This document shows positions 41,900-51,419 of a stretch of 64,000 nt of DNA, one piece after another (the first letter of the stretch is position 1; every line of letters begins with the position of its first letter). This DNA comes from Acidobacteriaceae bacterium (GTDB lineage: Bacteria > Acidobacteriota > Terriglobia > Terriglobales > Acidobacteriaceae). The stretch lies in the NCBI GenBank assembly GCA_003156805.1, contig PMHV01000024.1:29223-93222 (forward strand), written 5' to 3'. The translations under genes were made by a program, and so were the position numbers. The notes beneath the pieces were generated by a model that was not told the origin of the DNA, made no database searches, and was given only the letters and a program-made list of their open reading frames with translations.

Positions 41900-43911
41900 G
41901 GCTGTTGATTCGCGCTCAACGACGGTTGCTGGACGCTGCAAGTCATAAGCGAGACTTCGTTATCCTCCGCTATTGCCTGGTTGTCCAGAAAAGCTTGCTG
42001 CCACAACTCCAGCGTCAGCAGCATCCATACGCGATAAGAGTAATCTTCCACGCCGCCGCGATCCTGATCGACCAGACGCCGTACCTCTTTTGCGTCCAGA
42101 TATCCACGCCGGCGAACATTCTGTTCGCTCAACAAGTCATCCACCATTTCGCGAAGATCCCGGCGCAGCCACGCTCGCGTAGGGGCGCCGAATCCAGCCT
42201 TGCGACGCCGGATCACCCAGTCGGGAACCGTTCCCCGCATGGCTTTCTTCAGGATGTACTTCGTGGTGAGACCGCGGAGCTTCATTGCCGGGGGAACGCT
42301 GGACAAGAAATCGACAATCTCAGCATCCAGCAAGGGAACGCGGAGCTCGACGGACGCAGCTGAGCTCATTTTGTCGGAGTAGGTCAAATTGAGCTCTGGA
42401 AGAAAAGTCTTCGTATCCACATACAACATACGGTTCAGGAAATCGGCATCGGCAACAGCCGCAAAGTGGTCCAGATGCCGGGCGCCGGCAACGGCGCCGT
42501 CAAGCTGTTCGCGAACGGCGGGGGCGTACAGTTTCGCCAGGTCCTCGTCACTACAGTAGGCCTGAACAGCGATAAATCGATCTTCCGGCGATAAAGATGA
42601 GCTGTGTAGCAGCTTGGAAAAGTAACGGTGAAAGGCCATGACCAGGCCAGGGCTCATTCCGGGTACGCGATCTTTGATGGCCGGGAGCTTTTGAAGAAGG
42701 CTGAGGGCAGCTCCCTGACGCATCGATTTGGGCACAATTCGCAACCACTCAGAAATGCGATGGCTCAAATGAACCCGGTATCCTGCAAAGATCTCGTCGC
42801 CGCCTTGTCCGCTCAACAGTACTTTGACGTCAGGTCGCGCGACGTTACAGATCAAATAAGTGGAGAGGGCTGCCGCGTCCGAGACGGGTTCATCCAGATG
42901 CCAGATGATTTTGGGTAAGAGACTTACAACATCCGGTTCGAGAGTAACTTCACGATAGTCAGCCTTGAAGTGGGTTGCCACCCGGCGAGCGAACCTTGCA
43001 TCTTCGTCGGACTGCTCCAATCGTCCATCTTCCGGCCGGTAAGCCACCGTGTAGGCGGTCACGGGCTCTCCGGTGATCTGGCTGGCCAAAGCCAGGATCG
43101 TGGTTGAGTCTAGTCCGCCACTCAAAAATACTCCCAGGGGCACGTCGGAGATGAGGTGCCTGGCGACCGAGCGTTCCAAGACGGCGCGCAAGGTCTCAAC
43201 GAGCTCAGGCTCTTTAGAGTCTTCGACCTCGAACTTCATGTCCCAGTAACGCCTGGTAGAGAAGGTTCCATCCTCCCACTCGAGATAGTGACCGGGCGCG
43301 AGTTTGAAAATGCCGGCAAACATGGTTTCCGGGCCGGGCACCCAGCGGAATGCAAGATAACTGTGCAAAGCCGCTAAATTCATCTCCCGGGGGACATTTT
43401 GACAGAGGAGGATCGACTTGATTTCCGAACCAAAAATCAGTTTGTCTCCGAGCTGGGTATAGTACAGCGGCTTGATGCCCAGACGGTCACGCGCCAAGAG
43501 CAGTCTCGGACGCGATGCAGACTTGCGCAGGTCTACGATCCCAAACGCGAACATCCCATTCAACTTCGGAAGCAAGCCAGCGCCCCACTCTTCATAGCCA
43601 TGGACCAGGACCTCCGTGTCCGTGTTCGAACGGAATTGGTGGCCAAGAGCATGTAGTTCGTTACGCAGCTGAGGAAAATTGAAAATTTCGCCGTTGTAGG
43701 TGATCCAGATCCGGCCGTCTTCGTTGGACATGGGCATGTGCCCAGCATCGGACAGATCGATGATGCTCAGACGGCGGTTGCCCAGGCCCACGCGAGCTTC
43801 GTGAGAGACGAAGATGCCAGCATCGTCAGGACCGCGATGCGCGATGATGTCAGTCATGCGCTGCAACAACGCCCTGTCCACGAACCCGACAGTTCCGCAA
43901 ATTCCGCACAT
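41896..43911 (-). CDS. asnB: Asparagine synthase (glutamine-hydrolysing)-like amidotransferase
   Basis: 671 residues. The N-terminus MCGICGTVGF exposes Cys2 as glutamine-amidotransferase nucleophile after Met removal, and ITYNGEIFNFPQLRNEL and SNTDTEVLVHGYEEWG complete that domain. The synthase domain has the ATP PP-loop FLSGGLDSTTILALASQ (~255-270) and LSGQGGDEIFAGYRVH. In polysaccharide loci this family often amidates a uronic-acid carboxyl or an amino-acid substituent rather than making free asparagine. The neighbouring dehydrogenase, which could make an acidic sugar, supports but does not prove that. It is translationally coupled to the downstream methyltransferase (ATGA). Confidence 0.93.
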   Translation of the reverse strand: MCGICGTVGFVDRALLQRMTDIIAHRGPDDAGIFVSHEARVGLGNRRLSIIDLSDAGHMPMSNEDGRIWITYNGEIFNFPQLRNELHALGHQFRSNTDTEVLVHGYEEWGAGLLPKLNGMFAFGIVDLRKSASRPRLLLARDRLGIKPLYYTQLGDKLIFGSEIKSILLCQNVPREMNLAALHSYLAFRWVPGPETMFAGIFKLAPGHYLEWEDGTFSTRRYWDMKFEVEDSKEPELVETLRAVLERSVARHLISDVPLGVFLSGGLDSTTILALASQITGEPVTAYTVAYRPEDGRLEQSDEDARFARRVATHFKADYREVTLEPDVVSLLPKIIWHLDEPVSDAAALSTYLICNVARPDVKVLLSGQGGDEIFAGYRVHLSHRISEWLRIVPKSMRQGAALSLLQKLPAIKDRVPGMSPGLVMAFHRYFSKLLHSSSLSPEDRFIAVQAYCSDEDLAKLYAPAVREQLDGAVAGARHLDHFAAVADADFLNRMLYVDTKTFLPELNLTYSDKMSSAASVELRVPLLDAEIVDFLSSVPPAMKLRGLTTKYILKKAMRGTVPDWVIRRRKAGFGAPTRAWLRRDLREMVDDLLSEQNVRRRGYLDAKEVRRLVDQDRGGVEDYSYRVWMLLTLELWQQAFLDNQAIAEDNEVSLMTCSVQQPSLSANQQP

Positions 43912-44037
43912 AATGACACTCAGTTATTTCAACGCTGGATGTAGAGCGACTCTGGCCTGCCCGGACTCCAGCGTTTGTTTGCGCACCCACGCTGTGCGCC
44001 TGCTCTGCTGTTCCACGAGACGCGCTGTGAAACGGAT

Positions 44038-44871
44038 TTATCTTAAAGCTTCAACGTAGAGCGATTCGGGTTTATAGGGGCTGCCGTCCTCAAGCGTATC
44101 TAGGTTGAATTCGTTCCAGCCTGCGACACGGCTGGCTGAGGCGCTCACGTCACAAACGTCGCGAAAACCAATGCGCGTGAGCAATCGGCCCAAGGAATGT
44201 TTGTCATACATCCAGCGGTGCAACTCGCCCGCACTGGCCGCATCGGGGCGGATGCGCTGTTCGAGAGTTCGAACCCAAGTCGTCTGTTCCATAACGCCGC
44301 TTACTTCGGTTCTTACCATTTGATCGAACAGATCATAGATTGCCCGCTCATGAGCCTCGGATCGCGACAAATCCCCAGACTCAAGAGCGTGGAGGGCCTC
44401 GGTATACCGCAAAACCAGCCATCGCAAATCCGGAACAACAACTCGCAGGATGCCGCCAACTCTAAGGACGCGATAACACTCGCCCAAGAACGCCGCGCCG
44501 CTCTCGCGATCGATGTGCTCAAGAAAATGCGAGTGATACACGACGTCAAAGGTTTCGCTGGAAAACGGTATGCCCTTGCGTAAATTCCACCGGATAATCT
44601 GCGGATCAACGTTTTGAAGCCGGGCGCGTCGCTGATGCGACATCAGGCCTATCCGATACAGGAATCTTGCAAACCGCTCATGCCGTCGAATCCGTGCGTA
44701 GGGGGAGAAGTCCAGGTTATTCCACGACCAGTCCATTCGCGTGCCACAGGCCAGATTTAGCATCGCTCGGCCATCCGGGAGCCGCTTCGCGGGAAGCCTG
44801 TGGGTTACCGCAATCTTCCCGGCAAGAGTTCCGGCAAAATCCTCGGCCGGTTGCGATAAGGTGGTGGCCAT
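44038..44871 (-). CDS. SAM-dependent methyltransferase
   Basis: 277 residues from the ATG at 44871, 3 bp after the upstream glycosyltransferase stop; a longer frame to 44988 would run into that gene. Motif I is LNLACGTRMDWSWNNLDF (about residues 37-54), then FDVVYHSHFLEHIDRESG and ECYRVLRVGGILRVVVPDLRWL. The C-terminal half carries ELHRWMYDKHSLGRLLTRIGF, typical of sugar methyltransferases in polysaccharide clusters. The glycine-rich loop is somewhat degenerate (ACGT in place of GxGxG), as in many of this subgroup. It is the second methyltransferase here, so the polymer may carry two methyl groups. Confidence 0.87.
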   Translation of the reverse strand: MATTLSQPAEDFAGTLAGKIAVTHRLPAKRLPDGRAMLNLACGTRMDWSWNNLDFSPYARIRRHERFARFLYRIGLMSHQRRARLQNVDPQIIRWNLRKGIPFSSETFDVVYHSHFLEHIDRESGAAFLGECYRVLRVGGILRVVVPDLRWLVLRYTEALHALESGDLSRSEAHERAIYDLFDQMVRTEVSGVMEQTTWVRTLEQRIRPDAASAGELHRWMYDKHSLGRLLTRIGFRDVCDVSASASRVAGWNEFNLDTLEDGSPYKPESLYVEALR

Positions 44872-44873
44872 AT

Positions 44874-46064
44874 CTAGCTGGGACAGGTCAGCGCCTCTTG
44901 CCATACGCTCTTGAGCGTTGCCGCAAACCTTTCGAGAGTGTGCGATTGCTGCAGCCTCTTCCTGTTGTTCTGCACAATTTGCCGGCAAAGATCCGGATCG
45001 TTTATCAGGGTAATCACCTTCTCGGCGATTTCGTCCGGAGACTTCGGCTTAACGTACAGAGCGCCGTTCTCTCCAAGTGTCTGCTGAATCGCGGCATGAC
45101 GGGTAGTGACAATGGGAAGACCGGCCGCCATACTCTCAAGAAGCACGAGCGGCTGGCCCTCCATCGGATACCAGGTGGGAAAGACGAAGATGCTGGCGTC
45201 CAGAAGGATTTGTGTCTTCTCTTGCCCGTAGCGTATGCCGAGAAATTTAACCTGACGGTCCAGACCCTCTCGGCGAATGCGCTCTTCGGCAAGACGGGCT
45301 TCGGGCAGCGAGTTGTCTCCCACCAGCCAGAACTCGACGCCAGGAACGAGGGCGATCACTTTGGGAACGGCCTCGAGAAGATCCAGAAAACCCTTGGACT
45401 CCACCAGCGTCCCCATATAAAGAATGCGCGTTTTTCCGCCACTCCTCGACCGGTCTTGCTGCGAAGCGGTGTACGGGGCCGTAGGAATTCCGTTCGGGAC
45501 AACGCGAATTCTCTCGCTCGGCACTAACCCATCCAAGTTACCGCGGAAGTGCTCATCCAGCACAACTGTCCGGCCCACATTCTTGAGACAGAATCGAATG
45601 AGTGTCTGCAAAAGTGGACGAGCCTTTTTGTAGAAGGTTCCAAAAGAACCGCCATGAATGTGCACGACGACTCGCTGGCCCGATAGCCGAGCGGGAATCA
45701 AGAAGAGTGAGTCGCGCAAGAATCCGAGAGTACTTTCCGCCACAGGCATGTGTACCAGGTCGGGATGTTCACGAAGCATTAGATATTGGAAGCGTGCACC
45801 GTGCCGCAGCGCCAACCAGACGTTCCGGAGATCGACTTTCCCCACATTATAAAGGTCGCGGCGATCCGCGGTGTCCAGATGCACTATCCGCAAAGAGTCG
45901 GCCAAAGCTGAATCCAGGATGTTTCTGGTTACGACACTGACGCCGTGATAGGGAGGTGGTGTGGGGCCAACGACGAGGATCGTGTGACGAGCCCGGTTAG
46001 GAGTAGACGCTAGCGGAATTGCTCCCCGTGCCAGCCTTTTCGCCTCACTCGCCTGGGCTATCAT
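44874..46064 (-). CDS. Glycosyltransferase family 4
   Basis: 396 residues from the ATG at 46064, overlapping the ligase stop by 4 bp (ATGA); the longer frame starting at 46223 lies within the ligase gene. The GT-B fold is clear: VVGPTPPPYHGVSVVTRNIL near the N-terminus, HIHGGSFGTFYKKA in the acceptor domain, then RILYMGTLVESKGFLDLLEAV, VEFWLVGDNS and the donor-site motif PMEGQPLVLLESMAAGLPIVTT with its conserved Glu pair. It adds a sugar to the lipid-linked repeat unit on the cytoplasmic side. Confidence 0.93.
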   Translation of the reverse strand: MIAQASEAKRLARGAIPLASTPNRARHTILVVGPTPPPYHGVSVVTRNILDSALADSLRIVHLDTADRRDLYNVGKVDLRNVWLALRHGARFQYLMLREHPDLVHMPVAESTLGFLRDSLFLIPARLSGQRVVVHIHGGSFGTFYKKARPLLQTLIRFCLKNVGRTVVLDEHFRGNLDGLVPSERIRVVPNGIPTAPYTASQQDRSRSGGKTRILYMGTLVESKGFLDLLEAVPKVIALVPGVEFWLVGDNSLPEARLAEERIRREGLDRQVKFLGIRYGQEKTQILLDASIFVFPTWYPMEGQPLVLLESMAAGLPIVTTRHAAIQQTLGENGALYVKPKSPDEIAEKVITLINDPDLCRQIVQNNRKRLQQSHTLERFAATLKSVWQEALTCPS

Positions 46065-47359
46065 CCCGTGGATCCACCGATTACTTGCCCCCGGGACATC
46101 TTTAGCCGATTGGCGGCGAGGATTAGCGCTGTCGTTGTGTAGAGCAGCCACGGAAGCGTATTGCTCTTCATAAGGTTGCCTTCGAGCAAGTTGGAAAGAA
46201 GCAAATACAGCAACAAGACCCATGGCCAGATTGTGGCCAGCGACGTTCCCTTCTGCAGGTTTTGCAACGAGTATCTAGCAAAGATCACAAAGGCGGTCAC
46301 GACAGCGGTCAAACCCGCCGCGCCCAAGCCCAGCATGATTTCCATGAATCCATTGTGCGAGTAGAATTGAAACTCTTTAATTTGCTCCCAGATTTCACCC
46401 GCAGTCCCCTCGTAGCCCCGCCAGAAAGCCTCATAGCCATAGCCCAAGTATGGCTTGGCCCAAATAGCCTGCGCGACCAAGCCCCACAACAGTGTCCGAC
46501 CGGTAAGGTTGGCATCTCGCCCGACGACCTCGACGAGTTGGTCGAACTTTGCAGCTACGACACCTACAATGATCAGGACTGGAGTCGCAAAATACAAGAG
46601 CCTCGCCGCAGTACGGCCTCGTGAGGTCAAGGTCTTGCTCGATACCCAGATCAGATATGGCAGCACACAGCAAATTCCCAGAGAAGTCATCGAATCGGCT
46701 TTGACAATCAGAATTATCGACAGCGCAATTAAACCTAGACGCCAGACCCGGTTGGACCGTTCCCACCACAGCAAGAGACTGAAAACCAGGAAGGCAGTCG
46801 CCATCGTGCCACCCAGAGCGTTTTTTTGAGCAAAGGCTCCCACCCAAATACCTTGAAACTCGTCTTGATCGATGCCATATTTTGGAAGTCCAACCGCCAT
46901 CAGCAAACTAGCTATCGCCACTAAAGCCAGTGCTGACGCGAGGTACAACAGGATTTCTCGAACTGTATAGCGAAGCGCCAGATAGAGCGCAATCACAGTC
47001 GTGCCCAGCAGCGCTATGCTTCTGAAAAACGTAAGCATCGGATCTTCCGACCACAGCAACGAAGCAAAAGCGACCGGTATGGGCAAAAGCATCCATGCGC
47101 TTGCCTTTAGGAGCCCCTTGGGTACCGAGCATCGAGTGCGGATAAGAAGAAACGCGATCACATAACACAGGACCCACAGCGCATTGGTTACGAGACTTCC
47201 CATCCAGGTTCCGGCTTCCGGATCACGGCTGCCCTGGATGTAAGACCAAAAAGCCCCGGTGGCATAGAAAAGGACGAAATGAGCAAAGAACCGCTCGCCC
47301 CCGCTAGGCGAGGTCGTCGAACGCGGTCGCGGTACAAGACGGGAGTCAGTTCCGCTCAT
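46061..47359 (-). CDS. O-antigen ligase/polymerase family membrane protein (Wzy-like)
   Basis: 432 residues with about ten to twelve hydrophobic helices. A large loop with FWRGYEGTAGEIWEQIKEFQFYSHNGFMEIMLGLGAAG (~300-335) contains the H-N-G-F-x-E motif typical of the O-antigen ligase/polymerase (Wzy_C) family. In a Wzx/Wzy-type locus it would polymerise repeat units on the periplasmic face. Ligase and polymerase cannot be told apart from this sequence, but no other Wzy candidate is present, so polymerase is likelier. The sequence is more AT-rich than the flanking heptose genes. Confidence 0.88.
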   Translation of the reverse strand: MSGTDSRLVPRPRSTTSPSGGERFFAHFVLFYATGAFWSYIQGSRDPEAGTWMGSLVTNALWVLCYVIAFLLIRTRCSVPKGLLKASAWMLLPIPVAFASLLWSEDPMLTFFRSIALLGTTVIALYLALRYTVREILLYLASALALVAIASLLMAVGLPKYGIDQDEFQGIWVGAFAQKNALGGTMATAFLVFSLLLWWERSNRVWRLGLIALSIILIVKADSMTSLGICCVLPYLIWVSSKTLTSRGRTAARLLYFATPVLIIVGVVAAKFDQLVEVVGRDANLTGRTLLWGLVAQAIWAKPYLGYGYEAFWRGYEGTAGEIWEQIKEFQFYSHNGFMEIMLGLGAAGLTAVVTAFVIFARYSLQNLQKGTSLATIWPWVLLLYLLLSNLLEGNLMKSNTLPWLLYTTTALILAANRLKMSRGQVIGGSTG

Positions 47360-47388
47360 TTCGAAAAAACCGCATCACAGCATTGAGG

Positions 47389-48534
47389 CTAATTGCTCAG
47401 GGCCATCTGAATTGCGTCGAGCATTCGACCGGCCGCCAGCTCTGGTGTTAAGTGAAGCACGCTAAGTCGCGCCGCCTGCCGCATCCGAAGAAGGTTCGCG
47501 GGCGGACAGGAGAGTGCGCGGTCGAGGACAGCGTCTAGTTGCTTGGGTTGGTCGGGAGAAAAGATCCAGCCATTTCTCGCCTCTTGTACCAGCTCCTCTA
47601 CCGCCTGGCTAAAGCGGCTGCCAAGCACGGGAAGTCCCGCCGCGAGTGCCTCGTTTACGACGAGACCCCATTCGTCCGCAAGCGTGGGAAACACCAGAAG
47701 ACCTGCTTGCGCATAGACACTCGGTAATTGAGCGAAATCAATGTGTCCCAGAAACTTCACATCGAGAGCACCAGCAGCGGCCATCCGTCTGAGTTCTTCT
47801 TTCAATGGCCCATCTCCGACAATCCAACACTCGAGAGCGCGCTGCTGATTTTGGCGCTGCCAACGGATAAGCGCGGGCACGAAGTGTTGCATGCCTTTGC
47901 GTTCTGTAAGCTGCCCGACAAACAAGAGGCGGCGCGATGCGAGCTCGTCGCGGCCTTCTGCTATAGAGAGGAGTGACGACATATCCCGAACGTAGGGGAG
48001 GCAGACGATCTCCGACGGCTGGACACCTAGGCTTTGCAGGTAACGCGATCCACTAGGGCCATTGGTCAGAACCGTATCGGGCGAACGCAACAAAGAGCGT
48101 CGCAGCGCGGAGCGGAGCTTACTCACTCCGATCTCCGTGTGCTCCGAGCAGTTGATCCAGCCAACCAGCCGTGTGCGGGGATTCGCGTGGCGATAGAGGC
48201 ACGCCAGCAGAGTCCGAAGACCCAACCCGGCAGAAACGACGACATCAGGCCTGTAATTCCTCAGCAAGGCCAGCGTGTCGACAGGCAGATGGACGAACAC
48301 TTGATCCGAGAAACCTTCTTTGTGCTTCCACCGTCGACGAATGGTCACGCCCCGCTGAACCGTCACCTGCAGCCCATCCCAAGCAGGCATCCATGACCGA
48401 TTTGCTTCCATGCGCGTGCTGAGAAACACTCTCAACTCGCCGACGGAATGCGAGAGGTTCTGAAGCACGGGAAGAAAGTATGGCGGGATGAAATTCGTTA
48501 ACAGCGCAACCCGTAGAGGCACTTTCCCGGTCAC
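47389..48534 (-). CDS. Glycosyltransferase family 4
   Basis: 381 residues from a GTG at 48534. GT-B hallmarks: LRVALLTNFIPPYFLPVLQNLS at the start, VSAGLGLRTLLACLYRHAN, then RLLFVGQLTERKGMQHFVPAL, ECWIVGDGPLKEELRRMA and the donor-binding FPTLADEWGLVVNEALAAGLPVL with its E-x7-E pattern. It builds the repeat unit at the inner membrane. The next gene upstream is the flippase, with a ~130-bp gap. Confidence 0.92.
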   Translation of the reverse strand: MTGKVPLRVALLTNFIPPYFLPVLQNLSHSVGELRVFLSTRMEANRSWMPAWDGLQVTVQRGVTIRRRWKHKEGFSDQVFVHLPVDTLALLRNYRPDVVVSAGLGLRTLLACLYRHANPRTRLVGWINCSEHTEIGVSKLRSALRRSLLRSPDTVLTNGPSGSRYLQSLGVQPSEIVCLPYVRDMSSLLSIAEGRDELASRRLLFVGQLTERKGMQHFVPALIRWQRQNQQRALECWIVGDGPLKEELRRMAAAGALDVKFLGHIDFAQLPSVYAQAGLLVFPTLADEWGLVVNEALAAGLPVLGSRFSQAVEELVQEARNGWIFSPDQPKQLDAVLDRALSCPPANLLRMRQAARLSVLHLTPELAAGRMLDAIQMALSN

Positions 48535-48663
48535 CGGGTCACACCCATACTTTCGCTGGTCGATTGCAGAACGCCACTACGCCTTTGAAGCCGGCCGCCG
48601 CACGGCAAAAACCGCCCACCTTGGAGAAGAAATTTTTCTATGGCCCCTTTACGAAACTCGGCG

Positions 48664-49989
48664 CTATATGGCCTTCAACCCTTGCTCCTGCCGGCTCCAC
48701 TGTCTGTAAGAGCAGAAGTACACCGCGGCATAGGTCGCAAATCCTGCTACCAGGCTTGTCGCGGCGCCGCCTACGCCCCAGAGCTTGATAAAAATCACCG
48801 CCGTAAGAACTCCCACTGGCGCGGCGACCGCATTGGCGAGCAGGTCAAAATGCGGCTTCTGGGAGGCCCGCAGCGCCATGGAGAGTCCCGTGGCCAATGC
48901 CGCGCAAACCGGCACCAAGCCCAGTATCGGAATAAGCCAGGCATCAGCGGCGAACTTCCCCCCGAACAGCAGGTGCTCTATCTGCCCTGCGAATGCCCAC
49001 AAGACGGCGGCAAAGGCCGCCGCCATTGCGGTCAGAGATACCGTGGCGAGCAGCGCTTTTTTCCGCAACTGATGGGAGCGCCCCAGCCCAAAATCGGAGG
49101 ACATGGTGGGCAATAGCAGCAGACCCACCGCCGCCACGATTTGCGTCATGGCTAGCGACGGGACCTGCATCGCGCGAAGGATTCCCGCTGCACTCAGACC
49201 AAGAAATGCCGCAGCCAGGTAGGTTTGAGTTTGGCTGGCCATCGAGAACAGCGTTGTACTGGCAACCAGCCACCGACCGTAATTCCAGTTCTCCCGCAGC
49301 ACTTGCTTCCATGGGCATGGATCCGCTGGCGCACCTCCGAACAGATCCAGGCGCCAAAGCAGCAAGAGCACGGGAACTACGCTGGCTCCGGCAATCAATA
49401 GAAAGGCCCAGAAGGGATTCAGCCAGCCGCTTTGATGGAGTGCAAACAACCCCACCAGAACGAACACGAAGTAAGCCGCACTGCCCCAGACGGCGATGGA
49501 AGGACGATGCACCACATAACACATCCGGCGCGCCAGCCAAAGCAGAAGTAAGAAAGGCAATGCCAAAGCACTTCCCAACGTCGCCGCCACCAGTTCGCGA
49601 TGTGCGCCAAAGCGTGTCATCACCGCCCCGATGGTGAGCAGCGTCCCAGACAAGACCCCCACCAAAACAGCGTGCACTCTCAGCTGGGCGGAAAAATAAC
49701 CGGCCAGCCGATGGGAATAGCCAGCCGGGCCAAACACGCTCATCGGCTCCAACAGCAGCACATTGTGAAAGCCCGAGAGAAACAGAAGCGTGGCAAACAT
49801 TACCGCGAACGCACCGTACGCTTCGCTGGCCAGCCAGCGTGCCAACAGGAGATTCAGAAGGAAGCCGGCCGCCGAAGTAAATCCCTGATCGACGATAGCG
49901 AGCCCAAACCGAACTCCCCACGCTCGCAGTCGCGCGCCGGGCAATGCGGAGCTGAAGGATTCGGTTGCCGCCTGCAGAGCGGAACTCAA
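48664..49989 (-). CDS. Polysaccharide flippase (Wzx-like, MOP superfamily)
   Basis: 441 residues from a TTG at 49989 that overlaps the Wzz-like stop by 4 bp (TTGA). About 12 membrane helices are visible, starting with GLAIVDQGFTSAAGFLLNLLLARWL, and the family's charged spots include the RWLASEAYGAFAVMFATLLF segment. Flippases of this type move undecaprenyl-linked repeat units to the periplasmic face. No ATG lies near the N-terminus, so the TTG start is preferred. A large reverse-frame open frame at 48944-50035 is a shadow. Confidence 0.88.
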   Translation of the reverse strand: MSSALQAATESFSSALPGARLRAWGVRFGLAIVDQGFTSAAGFLLNLLLARWLASEAYGAFAVMFATLLFLSGFHNVLLLEPMSVFGPAGYSHRLAGYFSAQLRVHAVLVGVLSGTLLTIGAVMTRFGAHRELVAATLGSALALPFLLLLWLARRMCYVVHRPSIAVWGSAAYFVFVLVGLFALHQSGWLNPFWAFLLIAGASVVPVLLLLWRLDLFGGAPADPCPWKQVLRENWNYGRWLVASTTLFSMASQTQTYLAAAFLGLSAAGILRAMQVPSLAMTQIVAAVGLLLLPTMSSDFGLGRSHQLRKKALLATVSLTAMAAAFAAVLWAFAGQIEHLLFGGKFAADAWLIPILGLVPVCAALATGLSMALRASQKPHFDLLANAVAAPVGVLTAVIFIKLWGVGGAATSLVAGFATYAAVYFCSYRQWSRQEQGLKAI

Positions 49990-51365
49990 AGCTTGGTTTG
50001 CTCCGACTCACGGCGCAGGGAACCGAAACGGCCATTGAGCGGAAGGCGCGCCGCCACTTGACGGCCGCGCCCCGATGCCGCCTTCCAGACGCTTTGCGCG
50101 AGCAGTTTCCAGGGATCTTCCGGAGCCATCAGGCGCCAGCGATGTGAAGCCAGCACCCACCCCATTCCTCCAAGCACCGCCAAGCAGGTCAGCAGCAGTA
50201 TCGTCAACATTCTTGGTGGAAACGATTTTTTCTCTGGAACATTGGGCGAATCCATGACGCGCACTACTGGGATTTCTTTGGCTTCCTGAATGCGGGCGAG
50301 TTCGTACTGTTCGTTGAGCAGTTCGAACACCGTCTCCTGGACTTTCATTCTGCGATACAGATCGGCCCACGCCACTCCCAATAACGGCAGTTTGCGGATC
50401 GAGGGATACAGATCGTCAGACTTGGGGGCATCCGCCAGCAACGAGGAGTCGGTTCCTTCTATCTTCTGTATTTGGCGTTTCAGCTCTTCCACCCGCGCGC
50501 GCGCAGACCGAACCCTGACATTTCCGTCGGCATAGACTTGCTCCAGGCCTTGAAGCTCAGACTGGGCGGCAATGAACTGGGCCTGCAACAGGGCTGCCGA
50601 CTCCACCATCGCTTTGGTTTGCTCTTTGATGTCCAGGGCTGTGTTCTTGCTTGCAAATTGGCTGAACTCCTGCTCAGCGCTGCTCAGATCCTGCTTGACC
50701 GAGGCCATTCGTTGCTCGATAAAAATACGCTCGCGGCGCGCTGACGAGGTGCTTACCTCCGACACCAGTCGGTCCAGCTCCTCGACGTATGCTCTAGCCA
50801 TTGCCGCTGCCCGGTTCGGATCGTGATCGGTTACGGTGATCGTGATGACTCCACTCTTGTGGTCTTCATTCACAAAAGTCTGCCGCGCCAGATCTTTGCG
50901 CGCATCCTCTTGATAGCGGACCCCATACACCGTTCTTAGATTGAATCGGTCCACGATGCGGTCTTCCACCGTGCGGCTGTACAAAACCTCACTAAAGAGG
51001 GCACCCGACGATTTGGAACCGAGCAGGTCGCCGGCCAAACCTCCCAGACCCGGGACGGACTTTCCGGCCAACGCCGCAATCATAGCCATGCCGGAACCGG
51101 ACTGACTGTCGGGCGGCATCAGGCGGGTCGTCGATTCATAGCGCTTCGGAATGAGAAACGCAATCAGCGTCGCTGCCGCGACTCCCCAGCATGCGCAACG
51201 AAATAGAAAGACTCGTCGCTCCCAGAGCAGCCACAACCGTGCCGATGCCACGGAGGCCTTGCCCCCGGGCACGGCGGCAGGGCCTCCGTGGTTGCCGTTG
51301 CCCGAAGCTGGCACTTCCACTTCCGGAAACGGTTCGGGAATAGTTGTGGGATTAGCGGCAGTCAC
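49986..51365 (-). CDS. Chain-length determinant (Wzz/GNVR) protein without kinase domain
   Basis: 459 residues from a GTG at 51365. TM1 is ~54-72, then the Wzz fold (RYESTTRLMPPD). A long coiled-coil-rich periplasmic part (~190-320, with AYVEELDRLVSEVSTSSARRERIFIEQRM) ends in a GNVR-like segment (RRMKVQETVFELLNEQYELARIQEA). PNVPEKKSFPPRMLTILLL is the usual Pro-rich entry to TM2 (~390-410). There is no Walker A, so it is not a BY-kinase fusion, and no separate tyrosine kinase is in the window. It sets polymer length at the inner membrane and likely docks to the export protein. It is coupled to the flippase gene. Confidence 0.9.
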   Translation of the reverse strand: MTAANPTTIPEPFPEVEVPASGNGNHGGPAAVPGGKASVASARLWLLWERRVFLFRCACWGVAAATLIAFLIPKRYESTTRLMPPDSQSGSGMAMIAALAGKSVPGLGGLAGDLLGSKSSGALFSEVLYSRTVEDRIVDRFNLRTVYGVRYQEDARKDLARQTFVNEDHKSGVITITVTDHDPNRAAAMARAYVEELDRLVSEVSTSSARRERIFIEQRMASVKQDLSSAEQEFSQFASKNTALDIKEQTKAMVESAALLQAQFIAAQSELQGLEQVYADGNVRVRSARARVEELKRQIQKIEGTDSSLLADAPKSDDLYPSIRKLPLLGVAWADLYRRMKVQETVFELLNEQYELARIQEAKEIPVVRVMDSPNVPEKKSFPPRMLTILLLTCLAVLGGMGWVLASHRWRLMAPEDPWKLLAQSVWKAASGRGRQVAARLPLNGRFGSLRRESEQTKL

Positions 51366-51419
51366 AGGGTCGTACCGGAGTTCAAGTTATGGGGCTAAAT
51401 TTCGGCTTCGAACGCGATT

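Noticed and set aside
48944..50035. 363-codon minus frame overlapping the flippase
   Set aside because: Arg/Ser/Gly-rich alternative frame of the flippase and Wzz-like genes with no membrane or domain pattern.
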